Shown here in pieces: positions 33,901-41,158 of a stretch of DNA of 64,000 bases (the stretch's first letter is position 1; every line of letters starts with the position of its first letter). The notes under the pieces were generated by a model that saw only the letters and a program-made list of their open reading frames with translations, searched no databases and was not told where the DNA came from. Both the position numbers and the translations under genes were made by a program. The stretch is from positions 34,139-98,138 of the forward strand of contig NZ_JAGMUL010000006.1 in NCBI RefSeq assembly GCF_019049285.1, read 5' to 3'. The stretch is from Streptomyces sp. AC550_RSS872. GTDB taxonomy: Bacteria; Actinomycetota; Actinomycetes; Streptomycetales; Streptomycetaceae.

Positions 33901-36409
33901 TCACCGTGATGTTCTGGCGGACGGTGTTGAGGTTCATGCCGAGCCGGTCGAAGTCGAGCCGTGCTTGATTGAACTTCAACTCGGCCGCGCTCAGGTCCAG
34001 TTCGGCCTCGGCGCGGTGCAGCGGCGGCACCTCGGGCAGGTCGGCGACCTGGGCGAGCTTCTGGCCGGCCGTGTCGAGGTCGACGGCGGCGTTCTGCGCC
34101 CTGACCCAGGCCTGGAAGCGTTCGGCGCCGGTCTTTCCGACGGCGCCGCCGGTGATGATCTCGCGCAGGGTGAGCGGCGGGAACCCGGTCTGCGCGGTGA
34201 CCGTCTTGGTGGCGAGGTCGGTCTTCAGCGGCCCCAGCCCCAGCAGCTCCCGTGCGCGGCCCAGCTCGCCCGGCCTGTCCGGGAGCAGCCGGGCCACTTC
34301 GTCGAGCTTGAAGCCGAGGCTCGCCGGCGAGTCCGCTCCGGTGAACTTCCCTGCCAGCGGGCCGGTGCCCAGCTCGTCGGGGTCGAGGACGCGGATCGTC
34401 ACCTCGTCCTTCAGCCCGACGTGGACGTTCACCGGATCGGTCTTGCCGATGCGCATGATCACCCCGTCCGGTGCGACGTCCACGAGGTCGATCTCACCGT
34501 CGAGGATCTTGCGCAGCTGGACGGTGGTCAGACCGCCGAACTTGCCGTCGATGCTGAAGGGCGCCAGCTCCGCCAGCTCGTCCAGTGGCTTCAGCAGGCC
34601 GGTTCCGGTGCGGTCCAGGCCCGCGAAGGCGTCCAGGTCCCGCAGCCGGGTGACCGCGCTCTGCGGCTGCTCCAGCAGGACGGACCTGGGGGCCGAGCCG
34701 GTCCCGGCCAGCTCGTCGAGGTCGTCCAGGGCGTCGAGGGTGTTGCGGAACTGCTTGGGCAGCAGTCCACCGGCGCCCAGGTCCGCCACATCGATACCGC
34801 CGCCCCGCAGAAGAGGGCCGAAGCGGGAGCCGAGGCCGTCCAGGCCCCTGAAGGCGCCCGGCTCCACGAGGTCGTCGACGGCGCCGGAGAACCGGCCCGA
34901 GGGAATCCCGGGAACGCGGGGCAGGGAGCTCGCGCTCGTCGAGCGCGCAACCGCGGTCGGTGTGGGCATGAACTCCGTCAGTTCGTCGAGCGCGTCGTCC
35001 CACGCCGACGTGCCGGGCACGACCAGCTTGCCGGGGTCCCCGAACGGCCTCGCGGAGTCGGGGGTGCGCAGGCCTCGGCCGGTCCTCGCGGCCAGGTCGC
35101 CGGCGACGGAGCCCGCGGCCTTTCCGAGGGCACCGCCGATCGAGGGCTTCACGCCCAGGCCGCGTTCGAGGATGCCCATGCGCCAGGCACCCCGGAAGCC
35201 GAACTTGGCGAGCTCGGCGTAGCGGATCGGCAGCAGCGCCGACAGCGCGAAGTCGAAGGCCCGGCCCATGTTGGTGATCGCGTAGACGCCCAGCCGTCGG
35301 CCCATGCCTCCGCCGACGAACGCGGTGGTCATGAAGAAGTCGCGGCGCAGCGCGAACCGCCCCCACCGCACCGCGCCCCTGGCGAGGCCGGCGCCCATCC
35401 GCAGCGCGCCCAAGAGGGTCCCGGGCGTGCGGGCGAGGAGGCCGGGTATCCGGGGCATGCCGGTGGCGAACATGTGCCCGACGGCCTTCGACAACCCCAG
35501 CAGCCCCTGGCCGGTCATGGCGGCCAGCGTCCGGGGCGACATCAGCAGCCTGCCACCCTGCATCATGAGCCGGCCTCCCGCGGAGAGAGCCCTGCCGCCG
35601 GCCCGCAAGCCGAGACTGGCGCCGGACTTGAACATGCGCATCAGTCCGGCGACCGTGGTGAGGCCTTTCGTCGACGGGAAGAGCATGCCGAGGAAGGCAA
35701 GGCCGAGGGCGAGGCCGTTGATCTTGCCCTGCCTGTAGTCCACCAGTGCCTTGAAGAAGAGGGTCGCGCTCAGGCCGAGCGCCAGCAGCCCCACCGGGCC
35801 GCCGATGATGACCGCCACGATCGAGACCACGATCGTGATGATCTCCAGCGCCTTCCAGATCCCCTCGGTCAACCTCTTCGCGAAACTCTTCTTCGGCGGG
35901 GTGATGGGTGAGGACATCATGGTGCACGCCGTATTCAGGGCGTCCTCCAGGATCTTGGCCTCGCCGGTGATGAAGTCGACCTCGGCCTCGATGTCGTGCT
36001 TCGCGGCGGTGAGCTCCGCGGGGGGCGGGGCGTCCTTCCCCACGAGGCCGGCCGGGGGGATCGCCACCGCGCCGCCTCGTTCCGCGGCGCGGTCGGCCCG
36101 GCCCTGGGCCTCTCGCAGGGCGTTCGCGTATCTGGCCACGGCCGAGGCCGCGAGGTCGAAGGAGTTGTGGACGTTCTCCATGAACTTCCTGAGCGACCCC
36201 TGCACGTAATTGTGCAGGGCGACCGCCGTATGCCCCTCGAAGCCGCCGTCCGACGCGTTGCGCAGCATGTTGTCGAGGCCGGCGTCGATATCACCTGCCA
36301 GGTCCCGAAGCAGGCTGAAATCCCGCGTGAAGCCGTCCAGGACACGAGGGTCCCCGGCGACAGGATTTCCTCCGTACCCCACTTGATTCCAGTCGCCAGG
36401 GCTGGCCAC
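27950..36409 (-). CDS. Giant multidomain putative type VII substrate / polymorphic-toxin-like protein (2819 aa)
   Basis: Visible parts: a WXG100-like helical N-terminus (1-130), two hydrophobic helices (about 188-238), a Gly/Ala/Met-rich amphipathic stretch (about 255-420), long charged linkers, then repeated beta-rich modules. Two modules (about 920-1185 and 1210-1470) are close copies sharing RDLPARDGSGFLRFTEGA; a third degenerate copy follows (about 1600-1750). After these come WHYGPEG-type beta strands (to about 2400), glycine-rich hydrophobic segments (about 2580-2750) and a Pro-rich tail. GTG at 36409 is chosen because GGAGG lies 5 nt upstream; GTG at 36430 lacks one. No known nuclease or protease motif is seen. 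Secretion by the nearby EccC is inferred. Confidence 0.7.
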   Translation of the reverse strand: MASPGDWNQVGYGGNPVAGDPRVLDGFTRDFSLLRDLAGDIDAGLDNMLRNASDGGFEGHTAVALHNYVQGSLRKFMENVHNSFDLAASAVARYANALREAQGRADRAAERGGAVAIPPAGLVGKDAPPPAELTAAKHDIEAEVDFITGEAKILEDALNTACTMMSSPITPPKKSFAKRLTEGIWKALEIITIVVSIVAVIIGGPVGLLALGLSATLFFKALVDYRQGKINGLALGLAFLGMLFPSTKGLTTVAGLMRMFKSGASLGLRAGGRALSAGGRLMMQGGRLLMSPRTLAAMTGQGLLGLSKAVGHMFATGMPRIPGLLARTPGTLLGALRMGAGLARGAVRWGRFALRRDFFMTTAFVGGGMGRRLGVYAITNMGRAFDFALSALLPIRYAELAKFGFRGAWRMGILERGLGVKPSIGGALGKAAGSVAGDLAARTGRGLRTPDSARPFGDPGKLVVPGTSAWDDALDELTEFMPTPTAVARSTSASSLPRVPGIPSGRFSGAVDDLVEPGAFRGLDGLGSRFGPLLRGGGIDVADLGAGGLLPKQFRNTLDALDDLDELAGTGSAPRSVLLEQPQSAVTRLRDLDAFAGLDRTGTGLLKPLDELAELAPFSIDGKFGGLTTVQLRKILDGEIDLVDVAPDGVIMRIGKTDPVNVHVGLKDEVTIRVLDPDELGTGPLAGKFTGADSPASLGFKLDEVARLLPDRPGELGRARELLGLGPLKTDLATKTVTAQTGFPPLTLREIITGGAVGKTGAERFQAWVRAQNAAVDLDTAGQKLAQVADLPEVPPLHRAEAELDLSAAELKFNQARLDFDRLGMNLNTVRQNITVMMARLDGPAAHLPTGELRLLDDLAQPTGRWITMEPGEQVTYVLRTDAGIVRDVRVEMVDGHFTVTAPDGTVTRFGPDGAPVRPATGDRVVGPLNSIPEHSLLDGAATGLPRIELPGTDALAVARAADTALPADLSVTRLTDFQDVPLSGVGDLAGLEFRIGAGTAADGVPGTFRLDVTQSVPAPHGAGPRPRFTVERLDSGAFRVTDPAGTTRWEFSAGGEFLARETALVDNGLGLPSGLWLRSTATTTTDGLTSRIVGLVGPRGVTDSFPLTAIDRTLQDRLPGGLTLTDSVTGSRFHYDADLNLAFRDLPARDGSGFLRFTEGAPDVPPVRLDDLAGSSGLDDLAGIFQRTLDEASGGTRPLSDGTDLSLGAAPSLSGLDEAAALRLSDAVREHGDQWLTRLSPDDLPDIDLRAVRRVLDDHWTGLLERTPGIHLTGADDLADLEIRVVRVPSTESAAGSFRLELLDRAPAADGTVRGADFTVERLPGDGFAITDPTGNTTWTFAQDGSFLGREAVLTGEGLPSGLRVSATHNEAHGFTQVDLIGPDSAVRSLRATAPEGALAGRLPGGFTLTDTVTGSRFHFDRTGALVFRDLPARDGSGFLRFTEGARNAQPTRLVDPLSERFPLSSIPEEDLLDDGLTDISELFERTLDEASGIRPRPEDAAAADMSSISGAMEFLRVAPDSHAIQNLDLLRVQQLAGDATDSLNKFPGLRPELLQDQLRHMTAQAHEGIRQGAATVMEKYQNLPLATRLEDIRDGSSRVFGDFTVTPTPHGGRGGSRFTVTHTPTDLTTGFGPNRELLYQEVFVRGGPAELDGSKLGLTGRAAEGGWAPDSFQLVGTHVADDAFTFTRLDPNMPSELRGGFTLTDAAGTTKWHYGPEGTLALRDVQLAGERGAFRFEAGAPDGVPQVLDTSGRLSLALRAERLDDGRIALIHTGPGTAPLERTVFDASGGKLLEETVAIRGKGGKPTGSYWTIDHVTGKGVRVNGDHTPFTGRFDTAKLESSPTGQFKLTGKEPGKVTLFEREVLKNGNTLHIARDRFGHARWTEFDDAGTRVRSGERIGDPDQRTYHDVPDGSWRLLNTSDVRTYHKAIDGGLVRAEKGADGHWTWQRFDKNGVEALSGTRHWSANHVAFKDTFLDSATGLETVAQRRGQTWPFGGLHGSRMYQEHSLLPGHAPAGTRIDPGTYVGQGAMNAQIESLETLADGGSLLVKRFADQRPPAFMWKGAAGRNPFDNFFGDLFAGDSLNRVSHWTQTAADGTTVTGVRLNPSASNWVDVDQFGRVVRESRKLDDGSVIEIGRSAEDATRWAPLPEYREGAPYELHWRNTTTGETGTRHADGLGQWRDVFTDRAGVERVRLRSEGAGTREYLFEAPTLRDLARNDRTGVWVDRNSLLHVTGRRDLVGDVFVESSGSPYRTSWTWKTYDSANPATVLDEGIRKQNRGSLYSRTWDDSFVDLDGLGNVVRERNATDVGASWVDAVRQPDGTYKWTKIAADGTVHSGGVRVYDDVAKGRWRDLIDDQVVRSRDGGRVREYAYEIETPRPSAAPAGELTRATTLRDMLDQSARHFEPPRTVRVDREAWKEYDVGKVFRERVKVDGDPVRYREVDKQWGQWREYQNGHLVEQRVFDGRVYRTDPFGRLSMSGPAVIPHHLGGVLPRVGGDVGLPGDRAWQLIGREFDYRGAEIEAMGYLREVQDPWHGLFQGVRNGESLEMPVWQRELRGFLTSFSTGFVTDFTANLLITELTNNANLKVEDVFKALLSGTVGGTFSGGLNTLYNRTGLGYFKTSMGARDWGGHPKQSLANNTDDWVTDWAAFEKPTRWRNATYANTVGLATGALSGFVSNAISAAVFGVNGNQVQGLDALRAGMWGAAGSLFGGVSTGLARNAWHLATGARVFHKGGLGELGMNWVESALSRYIAFQIAQADSQNGSHLPSPGRAFPKPATTPAPPPPPPAPVPRPPAPQASAAEPSAPFEGLELP

Positions 36410-36629
36410 AAGATCCTCCAAGGTGTCCACGGCGCAAGGGGCGACCCCTTTGCATGCGGATGACCTCCTGGTGACGCATTCAAGGGGATCAGCAGTTCAA
36501 TGAAGTGACGGAAACCACATACTTGCTGGTCAGTAAGGTTCCGGGCGAAATTCTTTTGAACCTTTCGGGTCCGTCTCTGCGTCTACAGGGCGGACACGAT
36601 GGCACCACACACCGGAAGGGCGGAATTAC
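36410..36629. promoter_or_regulatory. Divergent control region of the type VII-like island
   Basis: This 220-nt gap separates the giant gene (minus) from the coiled-coil gene (plus). On the plus strand TTGAACC (36556-36562), then 17 nt, then CGTCTA (36580-36585) resembles an ECF sigma promoter (GAAC-N16/17-CGTC). On the minus strand GGAACCTT (36544-36537) matches the same -35 core, with no clear -10. The ECF sigma factor encoded at 39225 is the obvious candidate. Confidence 0.4.
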
Positions 36630-38480
36630 ATGGGCGATAACATGTTCGGCAGCGCGAAAATCCCTGTCCCCCCCGCCCGCCGTGTTTCGGTCGACTACGA
36701 TCTGATGTACGCCCTCGCCCGCCAGATCTGGCATCTCCGGGATGAAATGGATGTCCCCGCGGCGCTGAAGCACAGTTTCGACGCCGGTGACATCGGGCCC
36801 CGCCCGGACACAGCCGAGGTACTGAAGAACTTCACCATCGCCTGGCAGAAGGCGTTCGGCGAGGGCTGGCAGGCCATGACGGACCTCGGCAACCTCCTCG
36901 ACGAGCTCGGCAAGGCCTTCTACGACCACGACGCGGGGATGGCGGCCAACGCCGCGACGATGGCGGCGGCCTATGAGCGGAACAACGCCAAGGCGGAGAA
37001 CGAGGCCTACAAGCAGCGGTGGGACGCCGCACACAAACGGGCCGATGCCGAGAACCTGGCGTGGCGGCACCAGCTCAAGCAGCGACCCCTGGAGCGGCAG
37101 CGGCAGGAGTTGGAGCGGAGGCGGGCGGCTCTGGAGAAGGAGCGGGACGCCCAGGCGACACGCCAGGAGGGCCTCAACAAGCGGCAGGAGGAGCTCCAGA
37201 AGCGGCAGGAGCCCTTGCGGCAGCGGCAGGAGGAACTCACCGAGCGGCAACAGGAGCTGTGGCGGCGACAGAAGGCCGAGCGTGCGGCACTGGAGGCTGA
37301 CTTCACTGCGAAGCAGAACGCCCTGGACAAGGAATGGGACGCGCTCGCCAAGGAGCAGAACCCTTCCCGTGAACGGGTGGCGGAGCTTCAGCGCAAACAG
37401 CAGGACCTCTGGGACGAACAGAACGCCGCGCAGCAGGCCCTGGAAGGCAAGCAGGAGAAGGAGCAGAACGGGCTGAACCGGGATAAGGACGCCCTGAGCA
37501 GGGAATATGACGCCTTCAATCCCGCATGGGATCAGCTGGACAAAGAGCAGCAGGCTCTGTGGAAGGACCAGGCCGCGACCGAAGAGGCGCAGAAGCAGCT
37601 CGACAAGGACGAGGAACTGCGGCAGCAGCGGGCCAAGGACGTGTACGACGGCGTGGAGAAGAGATACGCCGAGCAGCGGGAAGAGCGGGAGAAACACCTC
37701 GGCTGGACGTTCACGGACGACGGATCCGACCCGCTGACCCCACCGCCCCCCGAGCCCACCACCTACGAGCAGGACGACGCCAACGGCCACACGAAGATCG
37801 AGTACAAGCGGAACGCCGACGGTGAGATCGAGGTCGACAAGCACGGCAACCCGGTCGAGACGACGACGACGATCACCAACAAGAACGGGCTGACGTACAC
37901 CGAGACACACCGATCGCTCTCAGGCGAGGGCGACTCCGTGACGACCACCCAGCGCTCCGACGGCAGCGTCACCAAGGTCTACGAGGACGCGAACGACGAG
38001 TTCTACGGCAAGGGGTTCATGAAGCGGTACGTCCTCGACGGAGACGGCCACACCCTCCAGATCTGGACCAAGGCACCCGACGGCGACTGGACGCTACAGG
38101 TGGAGGCCAAACCGGATCCGGACTCGAAGGAGGACCCCCCGCCGATGGTGTACCTGGAGGAGCGGCCGCCCGCCTACCTGACCGTGGACAAACCGATGGT
38201 CGACGCGACCGGGAAACCGGCCGACGGCGCCTTCTCACCGGGGAATACGACCAACCTGCCCGACAACGCCACGCGTACCGACTACACGAACCCGGACGGC
38301 TCCGGCCTGCACGTCATCACCACGGACCAGATGCGCTACGTCGCCGACGACAACAACGAGATCCAGGAGATCTGGCAGAAGAACCGGTACGGCGACTGGT
38401 ACCTGAAGGACTCCATCACCCAGCACGAGCGCTACGGCGACGAACCTCCTCTGGGAATGATCGGCGAGAACTGGCGCTGA
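36630..38480 (+). CDS. Coiled-coil protein with WXG100-like N-terminus and beta-strand-repeat C-terminus
   Basis: A 616-aa protein. Residues 1-115 are helical and LXG/WXG-like (DLMYALARQIWHLRDEMD, FGEGWQAMTDLGNLL). Residues about 115-360 form an extremely charged Glu/Gln/Arg/Lys coiled coil with heptad-like RQEELQKRQ repeats. Residues about 385-616 are beta-rich with WTKAPDGDWTLQVEA and IWQKNRYGDWYLKDS, similar in style to the strand repeats of the giant protein. No signal peptide. It is the first plus-strand gene of the island, followed by a WXG100-like gene, and is probably a secreted or spacer component. Family not recognised. Confidence 0.7.
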   Translation: MGDNMFGSAKIPVPPARRVSVDYDLMYALARQIWHLRDEMDVPAALKHSFDAGDIGPRPDTAEVLKNFTIAWQKAFGEGWQAMTDLGNLLDELGKAFYDHDAGMAANAATMAAAYERNNAKAENEAYKQRWDAAHKRADAENLAWRHQLKQRPLERQRQELERRRAALEKERDAQATRQEGLNKRQEELQKRQEPLRQRQEELTERQQELWRRQKAERAALEADFTAKQNALDKEWDALAKEQNPSRERVAELQRKQQDLWDEQNAAQQALEGKQEKEQNGLNRDKDALSREYDAFNPAWDQLDKEQQALWKDQAATEEAQKQLDKDEELRQQRAKDVYDGVEKRYAEQREEREKHLGWTFTDDGSDPLTPPPPEPTTYEQDDANGHTKIEYKRNADGEIEVDKHGNPVETTTTITNKNGLTYTETHRSLSGEGDSVTTTQRSDGSVTKVYEDANDEFYGKGFMKRYVLDGDGHTLQIWTKAPDGDWTLQVEAKPDPDSKEDPPPMVYLEERPPAYLTVDKPMVDATGKPADGAFSPGNTTNLPDNATRTDYTNPDGSGLHVITTDQMRYVADDNNEIQEIWQKNRYGDWYLKDSITQHERYGDEPPLGMIGENWR

Positions 38481-38524
38481 TCTCCCGGCCAGGGCCGGAC
38501 AGCCTCCGGCCCACCCCCTGAGCT

Positions 38525-38587
38525 CCCTGCGGGCGCCCACCCCCCCCCGGCGCCCGCAGGGTCCCCAGGGCCCGCATCCGCGGGCCC
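38525..38587 (+). terminator. Double hairpin after the coiled-coil gene
   Basis: A 13-bp stem (38525-38537 with 38549-38561; the loop contains a run of Cs) followed by an 8-bp stem (38568-38575 with 38580-38587). Located 44 nt after the stop and before the WXG100-like gene; could terminate or attenuate. Confidence 0.6.
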
Positions 38588-38653
38588 GGAAGTTCCATCA
38601 CCCACGTGCACATCCGGTCGCGACCGGGCGCACCGCAACAGAAAGAGGCCCCC

Positions 38654-38953
38654 ATGGCCCAGACCCACGTCGACGACGAGCAGGTCAACTCGACAGCCGC
38701 GAAGCTCAACAACGCCGTCAACTCCACACTGGTCCCCCAGCTGTCGGAGCTCCAGCGGGAGGTCGAGACGCTGCTCGGCGACGGCCTGAAACTGGCGCAG
38801 ACCAGCCCCAGGCTGAGCGAGTCCTACGCGAACTTCAACACGTCGGTGACCCAGGCGGTGAACAACATCACCGAGTTCGCCAAGCAGTTCCAGCAGATCG
38901 CCAAATCCGTGCAGGACCTGGACAGCCAGATCGCCAGCAGCATGCCCAAGTGA
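38654..38953 (+). CDS. Small WXG100-like (Esx-type) protein lacking the WXG motif
   Basis: A 99-aa all-helical protein of Esx size. Two helical halves (about 8-45 and 55-95) are separated at SYANFNTS, where WXG would stand in a classical WXG100 protein. The C-terminus (DSQIASSMPK) is short and flexible, and there is no signal peptide. Start at ATG 38654 with GAAAGAGG 5 nt upstream. It is flanked by strong hairpins on both sides, so it may be expressed as its own abundant transcript. A homodimeric substrate or chaperone role in the island is inferred from size and position. Confidence 0.7.
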   Translation: MAQTHVDDEQVNSTAAKLNNAVNSTLVPQLSELQREVETLLGDGLKLAQTSPRLSESYANFNTSVTQAVNNITEFAKQFQQIAKSVQDLDSQIASSMPK

Positions 38954-38973
38954 TGCTCAACAAGTGAGATCGA

Positions 38974-39011
38974 ACCAGGGCGAATGGGGCATAGCACCCA
39001 TTCGCCCTGGT
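38974..39011 (+). terminator. Terminator after the WXG100-like gene
   Basis: Perfect 15-bp stem (38974-38988 with 38997-39011) and 8-nt loop, 20 nt after the stop. Confidence 0.75.
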
Positions 39012-39050
39012 CGTATCCGTAGGTCAAACGTCACGTTCACCTAAAGGGGG

Positions 39051-39078
39051 TTGAAGCTCGCGCCAACACCCATAGACT
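39051..39078 (+). promoter_or_regulatory. Putative promoter of the sigma factor-eccC operon
   Basis: TTGAAG (39051-39056), 16-nt spacer, TAGACT (39073-39078), a housekeeping-type promoter between the terminator and the ECF sigma gene, leaving a leader of about 140 nt. Confidence 0.45.
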
Positions 39079-39224
39079 CGCCGCACTAAAGGGAGTTCCC
39101 GCTTCCGCTTGTGGTGGCGGTGTCACCTGAACTCCCGTATTCACTCCGCTCAGCACTCGCCGCACCCGCGGCGCCCGAACGGACCGGCCCACGACACGGA
39201 CGCCGGCCCTGGGGGAGGCACCAC

Positions 39225-39794
39225 ATGAGTACGTCCGCCACCTGTAACGACGCCGAGAACTCACACAGACGCGGCGGGAGCGCTCCCACATGCGACGCGT
39301 CCTTCCGTGAGCTCTACGAACGGCACCACGGGCCCCTGTTGCGCTACGTGTCCCGCCTGATGGGCGGCGACCGGCAGCGCGCCGAGGACTTCGTCCAGGA
39401 GACCCTGCTGCGCGCCTGGCTGAGCAGCGCGGACCAGCCGCCGGACTGGTCGCCCTGCCGGACCTGGCTGTTCCGCGTGGCGCACAACCTGGTGGTGGAC
39501 TGGACGCGACGCGAGCAGACCCGCCCCGAGTACCACCAGGAGCTGCTGGAGACGCACGCCGAGCCCGTCGACCCGATCGGCCAGGTGGTGCACCGCCGCT
39601 TCCTCGTGCACGCCCTCTCCCGCCTGTCCCTGCCGCACCGCGAGGTGCTCTTCTACGTCTACGTGCTGGGCTGGACCGGCCCGGATGCCGCGGACGCCCT
39701 GTCCATCCCGCCGGGCACGGTCAAGTCCCGCACCCATCACGCGATACGGGAGCTGCGCCGCCGCCATCCCGAGGGTGCGCTGGTGGCCGCATGA
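39225..39794 (+). CDS. ECF RNA polymerase sigma factor
   Basis: A 189-aa sigma-70 family ECF factor. Region 2 spans about residues 27-95 (FRELYERHHGPLLRYVSRL, AEDFVQETLLRAW) and region 4 about 128-180 (LSLPHREVLFYVYVLGWTGPDAADALSIPPGTVKSRTHHAI). GGGGGAGG lies 6 nt upstream of ATG 39225. Its stop overlaps the next gene (ATGA). No classical zinc anti-sigma is present; the co-translated one-TM protein could fill that role. It probably drives expression of the island. Confidence 0.9.
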   Translation: MSTSATCNDAENSHRRGGSAPTCDASFRELYERHHGPLLRYVSRLMGGDRQRAEDFVQETLLRAWLSSADQPPDWSPCRTWLFRVAHNLVVDWTRREQTRPEYHQELLETHAEPVDPIGQVVHRRFLVHALSRLSLPHREVLFYVYVLGWTGPDAADALSIPPGTVKSRTHHAIRELRRRHPEGALVAA

Positions 39795-41062
39795 CCCGGA
39801 TACCGGCCCAGGGCCACCTGATCTCGCTGGCCAAGCCCGACTCGTCCTTGGTGACGACGGTGATCGTCATCGTCGCCGTACTCCTGCTGCTGTTCCTGCT
39901 GCTGCGGCACGTGGTGCGCAAGCGGGGCGGCTGGCGGCGGTTCCGTCGCGGCGTCGCCCGCGAACTCGCCCTGACCAGGCGGGCGTTCGGTGAGCCGCTG
40001 CGCGCCTTCCGGCGACACCGCCGCGGGGTACGGGCGCTCTCCCGCCACCTGTGCGACCCCCGGTCCGGCCTGCTCGTACGCCGGCTGCTGGACGCGGCCG
40101 CAGCGGCGCTCGGCGATGTGCCCGGAGCCTTCGCCTACGGTCTGCGGACGGAGCCCGGCTGGGCCGCCGTCCAGATCGCGGCCCGCGGGCTGCCCGACCC
40201 GCCCGCCCCGTGGGAGGTCGCCGACGGGCTCGGCGGGCAGTCCTGGTGTCTGAGCCTGGACGACGAGGAGTCGTTGCCGGACGCCGCCCCCCGCGCCGGC
40301 GCCCGGGTGCGGCCGCTGACGGTCGCCGTCGGCATGGCGGACGACCTGTGCGTGCACCTCGACCTGGCCGCCGGGCCCCGGATGATCACCGTCGAGGGCG
40401 ATGCCGCCACCCGGTTCCGCCTGCTCCAGGCACTGGCCGCGCAGCTGGACCGGCCGGGCAGCGGAGCCTCGGTCACCGTGGCGGACGGCGTCCACCCGCA
40501 CTACCACGGGGAGCCGCTCGACTCCGTGCTGCGGCGGCTGGAGGACACGCCCTCCCCGACGACCATGGAGGAAGCCGTCGCCTCCACGATCACGGTCGTG
40601 GTCTGCGCCTCCCCCACCCGGGCACAGTCCCGGCGGCTGAGCGCGCTCGCCGCCGCCGGCACCGTCGTCTGCCTCGCCGACGGCCCGGCGGCCGGGCACA
40701 GCTGGGCGCTGCGCGTCAGCGGCCGCGGCCGGGTGACAGCCCCGGAACTCGACCTGTACGCGGACTCGGCCCCGCTGGTCAGGGCCGTCGCCGCGGCCGT
40801 CCGGGCGGACCGGCGGCGCGCACGCCGAGCACCGGCGCGGCAGTGGCCGATCGAGTCGGCCGTCGAGCCGCGTACGGAACCGGAGCAGCAGGCACCCGAG
40901 ACGGCCGGGCTGCCCGCCAAGTCCGAACTGTCCGAGCTCGTCGAGGAATCCAGGTACCCGGCCACCGCTCCGGCCCGGACCGTCACCGGTTCCGACCTCC
41001 TGTCCGAACCGGCCACCTCCCGGCCCCTTTCCGCCGAGGCCTCGTCCACCGGCGGGGAGTGA
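39791..41062 (+). CDS. One-TM protein linked to the ECF sigma factor and EccC
   Basis: A 423-aa protein with a short N-terminus, one TM helix (about 20-40, LVTTVIVIVAVLLLLFLLL), a basic stretch (RKRGGWRRFRRG), and a large soluble domain (about 60-335) containing PRMITVEGDAATRFRLLQAL and a Rossmann-like ITVVVCASPTRAQSRRL. The C-terminal 90 residues are disordered. Predicted N-out/C-in. Family not recognised. Overlap with the sigma gene and position just before eccC suggest a cytoplasmic-face membrane component or an anti-sigma-like partner. Confidence 0.65.
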   Translation: MTRIPAQGHLISLAKPDSSLVTTVIVIVAVLLLLFLLLRHVVRKRGGWRRFRRGVARELALTRRAFGEPLRAFRRHRRGVRALSRHLCDPRSGLLVRRLLDAAAAALGDVPGAFAYGLRTEPGWAAVQIAARGLPDPPAPWEVADGLGGQSWCLSLDDEESLPDAAPRAGARVRPLTVAVGMADDLCVHLDLAAGPRMITVEGDAATRFRLLQALAAQLDRPGSGASVTVADGVHPHYHGEPLDSVLRRLEDTPSPTTMEEAVASTITVVVCASPTRAQSRRLSALAAAGTVVCLADGPAAGHSWALRVSGRGRVTAPELDLYADSAPLVRAVAAAVRADRRRARRAPARQWPIESAVEPRTEPEQQAPETAGLPAKSELSELVEESRYPATAPARTVTGSDLLSEPATSRPLSAEASSTGGE

Positions 41063-41082
41063 CCCGCCCGCCAGGCTCGGCC

Positions 41083-41110
41083 GTAGTCCGTAGTCCGTAG
41101 TCCGTAGTCC
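41083..41110. repeat. Four tandem 7-bp repeats
   Basis: Four exact copies of GTAGTCC lie between the TM-protein stop and eccC. The copy number may vary between strains; function unknown. Confidence 0.8.
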
Positions 41111-41158
41111 GGCACCGCTGCCCCTTGCTCGCCCGCGAACCACCCCTGAAGGGGAGAC

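Noticed and set aside
29705..35911. A 2068-codon open frame antisense to the giant gene
   Set aside because: Its composition (runs of Arg, Gly, Gln, Val) is the typical shadow of GC-biased codons on the other strand; the minus-strand frame has real domains, a ribosome-binding site and coupled neighbours.
36291..36455. A 54-codon frame with GGAGG 8 nt before its ATG, overlapping the start of the giant gene
   Set aside because: Its third codon positions are not GC-biased and no domain is visible; the GTG at 36409 with its own GGAGG explains the start better.
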